Shown piece after piece: positions 60,501 through 64,000 of a DNA stretch of 64,000 nt; position 1 is the first letter of the stretch, and each line of letters opens with the position of its first letter. Position numbers and translations under genes: made by a program. The DNA lies in assembly GCA_019925795.1 (NCBI GenBank), contig CM034314.1:76628780-76692779 (forward strand), read 5' to 3'. The notes under the pieces were generated by a model, which saw only the letters and a program-made list of their open reading frames with translations, did not search any database and was not told the DNA's origin. Source of the stretch: Dendrobium chrysotoxum. Its lineage: Eukaryota; Streptophyta; Magnoliopsida; Asparagales; Orchidaceae.

Positions 60501-62341
60501 GGTTTATGGGATGACTAACCTGTTTAGGTAGTTTTGGGCGTGCTATTTGTTCTATCTTTTTATCAGAGCTCTCTTAAGCAGGATCTGGTGCATATTTTAT
60601 CTTGTCACTGGCATGGATGCTACTGTATTGCTTCAGCGTAATATGGAGTCATATTGGTGGTGTTTTATGTTTGTTTATATTCCATGGCATTTATTATACA
60701 TCCTGTCAATCCAAAGTGCAAACCTGTTTTGTAGAATGATCTGAATCAACTCGTTTGCACATTCAAAAAAAGACACGTCATTGTTGCGCCAGGATTACCT
60801 CTGAACATGTACGCTTATTTCAGATTTGGGATTGATGCTTGCAATTACAGCATACGGCTGCTCAACTATTCGCTATAAACTTATTAGAATAGGAAGGAGG
60901 TTAGAATGATTGGAGTAATTATGGTTGATAGTTAAAAAAAATATTACGTATTTTTATAGTTTCAATAAGGGTCTATTTGGGGCTGCTGTAATTATTTGTA
61001 AGAAACATAGATTTTGAAAGTTGTGGGTATTATCGAGATTTTCTCTTTTAAAAAAGTTGGATATTAACTTTTTTATAACCACAATACTCTTAATATTCTA
61101 GTTGTAAAAAATTGCTTCTTATCCTAGAAATTTCTGAAAAAATTAGTAAGAAATTGTAACCATGCAGAACATTGATAGTTTTCTGGAAGCAAAAGCAGTG
61201 GACCCTAAGGCAACATTCATTGATGTTCTGGTTGAGTGTGACAACATTAAGGATATTAAGAAAGATGTGATAAAATTAGAAGGATAAATTGAGAAAGGAT
61301 CATATTATTGAGATCCTATGATTATGACTTTTTGAAGATATTGTAGTGAAAAGTAGACTTATGTTGTTCAAGCATGTACACCTGAGGGTAGAAGATGTAT
61401 CAATAAGATAAGTAGATTATATAAATGTTTAAAGATTAAGAAAAAAACATGTTGCTCTAAGATAACTTGGATAGAAGTGGAACTATATTGTGTAAAATAA
61501 ATTTAACATCTCATGCTTTTCTTAATAGGAAGAATTAATAACGGAGAATGAGGATTCATAAAGCCAACCTTAAAAAACGAAACCTTAAATAACGAGGATA
61601 AACTAATAATGATTACCTTGCTGCTGCCATTGTTGCTCTTGATGATGATGATGATACTTGTACATGTGAAGGTCAATATCATTATTATTTCCAAAATTTG
61701 CTGCCATTCCAGCCTCGTTAGTATGTGAGTTGATGTCTGCATTTCTGACCTGTGCCACACAGTTCATTGGTTAACTGAATACAAAGTTTGAGGAAAAGTT
61801 GTTAAATCCTAACCACCTTCTCCATGATAAAGCATTGTTACTGTTGTTATCTTTTGTCATTTGATTTTTGAACTCTAGCTGTTATCCTGCAAAATTCTTA
61901 CACGACCACCGTGAAATTATTTATTGGACATTCTCAAACACTTAGATTAAAATAGTGAACTGTAAGATTGATTGTTATACCATTAGACTCCAGCATCTTG
62001 AAATTATGGGAATACTTGAATTCTGGTAGTTTATATTCATAGCTTGACATCGCTTGATGAGAATTGTTTTGTTTATTTTGTTTCTCTGACTGAAAATCCT
62101 TTATTTTCAGGACAATGTTAGAAATCAGCTCATCCAATTTGAACTCTTGCTCACTACTGGAACTTTTGTTGTCGCTATTTTTGGGGTTGTTGCTGGAGTT
62201 TTTGGTATGAACTTCGCAATACCATTGTTTGATGATCCAATTGCGTTTCAGTGGGTTCTCATTGTTACTGGAATCTGTGGCATCATCATCTTCTGTGGCT
62301 TCTTGTGGTATTTTAAATACAGAAGACTAATGCCTTTGTAG
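33026..62341 (+). CDS. MRS2: MRS2/CorA-type magnesium transporter (five exons)
   Basis: Exons are 33026-33568, 49986-50114, 50200-50535, 50618-50665 and 62111-62341. All introns are GT-AG in phase 0, and together they give 428 codons, within the usual size for plant MRS2/MGT proteins. The family forms pentameric magnesium channels in plant membranes. The N-terminal soluble funnel holds FTMMRRCDLPARDLRLLDP and STILGREKAIVVNLEQIRCI (about residues 70-120) and the long helices of exons 2-4. The C-terminus has two membrane spans (about 367-383 and 401-420). The signature GMN lies at 384-386 at the end of the first span, and the tail is FKYRRLMPL. Overall sequence points to the MRS2-1/MRS2-5 clade. 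Compared with Arabidopsis MRS2-1, a short acidic/arginine-rich loop before SPDYLPFEFRALE is shorter. No stop or frameshift is present, so it looks functional. Its subcellular site cannot be told from sequence. Confidence 0.95.
33929..37067 (+). mobile_element. Ac-like hAT transposon nested in the Harbinger element
   Basis: Ends TAGGGGTGTCAAT (33929) and ATTGACACCCCTA (37067) are a perfect 13-bp inverted repeat. Flanks AGAATTAT (33921-33928) and AGAATTAC (37068-37075) are an 8-bp duplication with one mismatch. Both subterminal regions (33940-34110 and 36910-37050) are packed with GGGTCGGGTT/AACCCGACCC words, the expected transposase-binding sites. It is an internal-deletion derivative. Confidence 0.93.
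35129..35567 (+). pseudogene. hAT transposase, internally deleted: start exon plus C-terminal dimerisation exon
   Basis: An AG acceptor after a T-run precedes an ATG at 35129 and a 24-codon reading (MEDSNTVVASNPSDHNEHV..) ending at a stop at 35201-35203, suggesting an intron in the 5' leader. After an acceptor-like TTTGCGCAG, a second exon (35223-35567) encodes the hAT C-terminal domain: LEIYLDEPKLDRNSELDILQ, FWKLNQYRFPQVLSMARDVL, IPISTVASESTFSSSGRV and the end LVCTKDWLYSDQ. The two parts are in different frames and the whole catalytic core is missing, so the element cannot move itself. The dimerisation domain alone could still be translated; that is speculation. Confidence 0.88.
37340..37600 (-). 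pseudogene. PIF/Harbinger transposase remnant (DDE C-terminal part)
   Basis: On the - strand this reads ELYKHCHAQACNVVERTFGI, WKEGFQVLTHMRQFPFN, then after a +1 shift VQVDIVLACTVLHNLIGCYH. NVVERTFG and the ACTVLHN stretch are characteristic of plant Harbinger transposases. Only the C-terminal portion remains and the frame is broken. Confidence 0.88.
38366..39589. other. Intron 1 sequence, nothing recognised except a (CT)n run
   Basis: AT-rich intron sequence. A CT microsatellite of about 12 units lies at 38562-38586. Confidence 0.6.
39590..40310. repeat. Degenerate non-autonomous repeat with AAGCTCGAGCTT-like words
   Basis: Many forms of GAGCTTGAACA, CAAGCTCGAG and AAACAAATTTGAAC occur, resembling an old plant DNA transposon with Xho-like palindromic words. 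Ends and target duplication were not resolved. Confidence 0.4.
40311..41655. other. Intron 1 sequence, nothing recognised
   Basis: Short open frames such as 41080-41289 (-) have no family resemblance and are probably chance. Confidence 0.5.
41656..42538. mobile_element. hAT-like miniature element with GGACACG-rich ends
   Basis: Ends TTATGATGCACAGACACGG and ..GTGTTGGTGCATCATAG form an imperfect inverted repeat, flanked by a perfect 8-bp duplication ATAACAAC (41648-41655 and 42539-42546). Subterminal GGACACG/CGTGTCC words are dense on both sides. The middle (41870-42180) holds degenerate GATGTTGAGAG-type repeats. It has no coding capacity. Confidence 0.85.
42547..43488. other. Intron 1 sequence, nothing recognised
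   Basis: AT-rich sequence. A short local duplication, AGGGAATTAAGAAA, occurs near 43411 and 43470. Confidence 0.5.
43489..43930. other. GC-rich island inside intron 1
   Basis: Markedly richer in G and C than its surroundings, with overlapping open frames on both strands (for example 43622-43921 + and 43600-43893 -). None resembles a known family. It could be a captured exon fragment or a decayed LTR promoter. Confidence 0.4.
44077..46850. repeat. Array of short perfect hairpins with unlike stems and similar loops
   Basis: At least eleven perfect inverted repeats were read by eye. They are 44077-44100 (8-bp arms), 44516-44533 (7), 44884-44898 (6), 45137-45164 (10), 45211-45228 (7), 45334-45381 (10, with an inner 6-bp hairpin), 45533-45545 (5), 45647-45664 (8), 46533-46549 (6), 46571-46594 (9) and 46717-46749 (12). 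Stem sequences differ from one another, but many loops are CCTA, CCTAAA, GCCCAAAT, TCCCAAATG or TACCCAATT, and several hairpins are followed by TTCTCTCT-like spacers. The array is split by a foldback element (45691-46389). Confidence 0.6.
45691..46389. mobile_element. Foldback miniature transposon
   Basis: The two halves are inverted copies over about 230-330 bp. The left arm runs CGAGAAAAGGATCAAAATGG.. and the right arm, complemented, CGAGAAAAGAACTAAAAATGG... Shared arm words include TTTTGAGGGA, CCAATTTGGT and TTAATTAAATATTTATTAAA. Flanks CTCCAAAA (45683-45690) and CTCTAAAA (46390-46397) give an 8-9 bp duplication with one mismatch. hAT or Mutator-type mobilisation are both possible. Confidence 0.85.
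46851..48719. other. Intron 1 sequence, nothing recognised
   Basis: AT-rich intron sequence; short open frames only. Confidence 0.5.
48720..48880 (+). repeat. Family X-like fragment with a 13-bp perfect hairpin
   Basis: ATGTAATTAACCATAGGGGG and AAATAAACCATGTTCAACC align in order with the stem-loop block at 10975-11085. The hairpin GGATGCCCCATAG (48772-48784) pairs perfectly with 48788-48800 across a 3-base loop. Confidence 0.65.
48881..49985. other. End of intron 1, nothing recognised
   Basis: The intron ends with a pyrimidine-rich stretch and TTCAG at 49985. Confidence 0.6.
49986..50114 (+). CDS. MRS2: MRS2 exon 2
   Basis: Codons 182-224, AGELETEAYPLLDELTSK to ALTRRVQK, forming part of the long stalk helix. 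The donor is GTAAAA. Intron 2 is only 85 bp. Confidence 0.95.
50200..50535 (+). CDS. MRS2: MRS2 exon 3
   Basis: Codons 225-336, VRDEIEQLMDDDGDMAEMYL through a serine/proline-rich linker (SVSAPVSPVSSPTDSRK) to EMLLEAYFVVIDSTLNKLTS. The donor is GTAATC. Intron 3 is 82 bp. Confidence 0.95.
50618..50665 (+). CDS. MRS2: MRS2 exon 4 (48-bp microexon)
   Basis: Codons 337-352, LKEYIDDTEDFINIQL, after the acceptor TTTTTTCAG and before the donor GTAGGT. The 48-bp length is a multiple of three, so skipping it would keep frame but remove the helix leading into the membrane. Confidence 0.95.
50666..51539. other. Start of intron 4; RTE LINE tail fragment near 50915-50990
   Basis: On the - strand, 50915-50990 carries a CATCATCATCATTAGCC-like tail with an AACTATTTGAGG motif, as at RTE 3' ends. 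The rest is not recognised. Confidence 0.4.
51540..52880 (+). pseudogene. Old RTE LINE relic, + strand, with a duplicated 3' end
   Basis: Frames are heavily broken. An active-site-like segment (CCILFVDIVVLIFDT) lies near 51810-51860, where the family has a FADD box. C-terminal remnants (RLFGM.., followed by a CATCATCAGCATTATGAG-type tail and TTGGGATAAG) occur twice, at about 52195-52510 and 52548-52877, as a roughly 353-bp tandem duplication. Confidence 0.6.
52989..54679 (+). pseudogene. RTE reverse transcriptase and C-terminal domain, one frameshift
   Basis: An uninterrupted 387-codon frame (52989-54152) holds KAIGPDDIPIEMWKCLGDEG, NYRGIKLMCHTLKLWERVME, NQFGFMPGRSTMEAIHLLRG, IDLEKAYDKVPREVLWR, GLHQGSALSPYLFALVMD and the active-site box CCMLFADDILLV (FADD intact). 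A single frameshift near 54125 moves the rest into another frame, which continues without a stop to 54679 (MVVRPAMLYGAECWPLKEKH, RLRWFGHIKRRPSDDPVRK, GRGRPKKTWLENI). The endonuclease is missing because of 5' truncation, so the copy cannot move on its own. It is the best-preserved retroelement coding region in the window. It lies in the same orientation as the host gene. Confidence 0.93.
52989..54712 (+). mobile_element. RTE LINE, 5'-truncated, inserted in intron 4
   Basis: The copy starts abruptly at the linker after the endonuclease and ends with the family 3' end (GACCCCACGTAGTGGGA, GGCTTGATG, then (TTG)n). Imperfect flanks beginning TTTAATCAG near 52970 and 54717 may be its target duplication. 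It aligns along its whole length with the inverted LINE at 13371-15099. Confidence 0.9.
54953..55222. mobile_element. Miniature DNA element interrupting the old LINE
   Basis: It begins GGGTCTGTTTAGAGCAGC and ends ..GAAATTGTACCC. Inner parts CAGCTATAG and CTATAACAG are inverted. LINE homology stops at one side and resumes at the other, which marks it as an insertion. Its class is not certain. Confidence 0.45.
55540..57898 (+). mobile_element. Gypsy LTR element, internally deleted, inserted in the old LINE
   Basis: A polypurine tract TGGGGGCAAA (56990-56999) directly precedes an LTR starting TGATGTGTCTAAAC at 57000 and ending near 57898, so this is the 3' LTR. Its R-U5 half (57505-57898) aligns with 55545-55930, offset about 1973 bp, which is a truncated 5' LTR. 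A TATA box GGCTATAAATATGG lies near 57430. The LTR is the same family as 26946-27968. The 1.06-kb interior has no recognisable gag or pol. Confidence 0.75.
60091..61359. other. Intron 4 sequence, nothing firm recognised
   Basis: Short open frames (for example 60547-60744 +) lack any family motif. Confidence 0.5.
61360..61500 (+). pseudogene. RTE LINE C-terminal relic
   Basis: SRLMLFKHVHLRVEDVSIR and VDYINV on the + strand resemble the SRLRWFGHVQRRPED-type region of RTE elements. Confidence 0.45.
61501..62110. other. End of intron 4, nothing recognised
   Basis: AT-rich sequence ending in a T-rich tract and the acceptor TTTTCAG at 62110. Confidence 0.6.
62111..62341 (+). CDS. MRS2: MRS2 exon 5 (membrane domain and stop)
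   Basis: Codons 353-428, starting DNVRNQLIQFELLLTTGTF. The first membrane span ends in the ion-selectivity motif GMN (62204-62212). A short loop and the second span (VLIVTGICGIIIFCGFLWYF) follow, ending KYRRLMPL and a TAG stop. Confidence 0.96.
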   Translation, partial: DNVRNQLIQFELLLTTGTFVVAIFGVVAGVFGMNFAIPLFDDPIAFQWVLIVTGICGIIIFCGFLWYFKYRRLMPL

Positions 62342-63719
62342 ATGCACTGGTTTTTTATTCTCTAGTCACAGCAAATCCACAAAATCAGTAAGAGGCCTTC
62401 TATTTTGGTTTCCATCAATGTATTATCATTCTTTTGAATTTGCAGTAGTGCCTGCAATTGGCTACCAGAATTAGCTTCTTACTGCTGTAAATGATGTGCC
62501 TTAATAATGCATTATATGTTTTATTCTTATGCGTAGCTGCTTGCGTCTCTAGGTCCTCTCCTTCAGTAAGATGCATATTATTTTAACGTTTTTAAATTTT
62601 GCTCTTCTTTAGGAGTATACAGAATCAAAGTGATATGTCTGTGGACTATGCTCAGTATTTAAAAAAAAAAAAAGTGATGAAATTTATTTGTCGAATTCAC
62701 TTTGTTGGGATGTTTAGCTTGTTTTGCTGCTAGTGTCTGGTGTTTGCTGTTGCTGGACTATGGATTTTATTTCACCAATAGTGGTGATATTTGATGAACA
62801 GCCTTTTGGCATCAGTTTTTTACCTCCTGCCGGGACCTTTGAATTGCCATAGCTGCTACGCATTTTGCTGCTTGGCTCTTTTTCTGGAAGCGATTCTGTT
62901 GCTGGTTGCTTTTGATTAATATCTATTCGGAGGAAGCAAGATGGTTTCATAATGCTGTTTATTTGGCCAGGATAAAGGGCAAGTGATATTATTAGTGATT
63001 GGCTGGAAATTTCCAAGTACTGGAAAGATAACATGAATAGTTGATTCTGAGCTTGGCTGGATTAATAGTCATTGGGTTTCATGGTTATTTCTTTCTGTTT
63101 TTGGCTCTCTCAATTTGCTGGAGAAATTCAACTAGTTGTGGCTTGGCCTTGAATCTATGGGATTTCAATGGACTGTTTTTTGGTTTTTGGGATTTGGATG
63201 AGCGTGAGTTCAACCGAGTAACTTGGTTATTGTAGATGTAGCTCTGTTTTGATTTCCTTTCAGTACTAATTTTCTTTTGGAATAAGATTTTGTTTCTTCT
63301 ACAGGCGAATTATGTCTTGTACATCTCCATCGGTGATGGATACTATCATAGATCTCCTTTACCTTTCTTACGGCACCTTTGTTTTGGTAATTTTTATCCT
63401 GGGGCTTAATCAGTCTTTTGTTTTTCTCTATAGCTCTTCTGGCATAGTTTGTAACTTCGATACATAGATGGTTTGACTCTTAAGCTTCGTTTGGGGTAGC
63501 TTTTGACCACTCTTTCTGTAAGTTAGCCGAACCAAAGAAGGCCTTAATTTTCTCAAAAATTTCAGTCAGTTGACAGGAACGAGCACGAGCTGCTCTGTCG
63601 AATCTGACCAAACAAACCGTCCAATTGCCTGTTTTTTTTAAAGTCTATTTCTTTTATATTTGACCGACTTTAATCATAAATTTATATTCCATTAAATTAT
63701 TAAACCACTGCTTTAATTT
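62342..63719 (+). other. MRS2 3' untranslated region and downstream flank
   Basis: Possible poly(A) signals include AATAAT at 62503-62508. No further gene is recognised. Open frames at 62714-63034 (-) and 63041-63235 (+) have no family resemblance. Confidence 0.45.
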
Positions 63720-64000
63720 GGGGGTGTTAAAATGAATTGGTGGGTCAGGTTTATATCCGACTCAAAATTGGTCAAATTTGAATTTAACCCATTTAATAAA
63801 TGGGTTAAAACTATTAATCTGAACCCAATTCATTCACTCATTTTCATAAAAAAAAATAGAACTTATTAATTATAAAATTTATGATGTTTGATAAAAAATA
63901 AGAAAATTACATCTATAAATTAAACAATTAAGGAAAAAAATATATTAAATTAGTCATTTTTTGTCGGATTTGGATGGGGTCGGCAAACTTGAACTTTGGC
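63720..64000. repeat. Start of a hAT-like repeat running off the window
   Basis: It begins GGGGGTGTTAAAATGAATTG and carries GGGTCAGG and AACCCATTTAATAAATGGGTT words, recalling the termini at 32280 and 33929. The other end lies outside the window. Confidence 0.4.

Noticed and set aside
61503..61760. 85-codon - strand frame just before MRS2 exon 5
   Set aside because: Low-complexity isoleucine/serine text in an intron, no family match.

Overview
This window is nuclear DNA from a flowering plant. It holds one intact gene, a five-exon MRS2/CorA-type magnesium transporter on the + strand (33026-62341, 428 codons), set in a dense, layered landscape of transposable elements. The GC-rich first exon against AT-rich later exons, the very long introns and the retroelement mix suggest a non-grass monocot or a similar large-genome angiosperm. 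That is inference and not a species call.

Region 1 (1-23.9 kb) is a nested retrotransposon stack. The host is a decayed Ty1-copia element on the - strand, with LTR, primer-binding site, gag, integrase and reverse transcriptase. It is interrupted by three members of one non-coding, giant LTR-like family, here called family X. X0 (1-1587) carries an AAGAG flank at its copia junction. X1 (3037-19490, - strand) has a perfect 5-bp ACCTT target duplication. X2 (4095-11235, + strand) sits inside X1. X1 also took a full-length RTE-type LINE (13371-16534) with a perfect 20-bp target duplication. X1 and X2 lie head to head, so the region reads as a large imperfect palindrome.

Region 2 (23.9-32.9 kb) holds minisatellites, a decayed Ty3-gypsy gag with its LTR (- strand), a decayed hAT transposase of the TTF-zinc-finger type (- strand), a 144-bp tandem duplication ending in C-runs, and a 592-bp hAT miniature element that ends 154 bp before the MRS2 start codon.

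Region 3 (33.0-62.3 kb) is the MRS2 gene. Exon 1 is separated from exons 2-4 by a 16.4-kb intron. Exons 2-4 lie within 680 bp, and exon 5 follows an 11.4-kb intron. Intron 1 holds a PIF/Harbinger element with an Ac-like hAT nested inside it, a second hAT miniature element, a foldback element, a fragment related to family X, and an unexplained array of short perfect hairpins (44.1-46.9 kb). Intron 4 holds several RTE LINE copies of different ages and a gypsy LTR pair. All coding exons keep frame and consensus splice sites, so the gene looks functional despite this load.

Region 4 (62.3-64 kb) is the 3' flank, ending in the start of another hAT-like repeat. No RNA genes or CRISPR arrays were seen.
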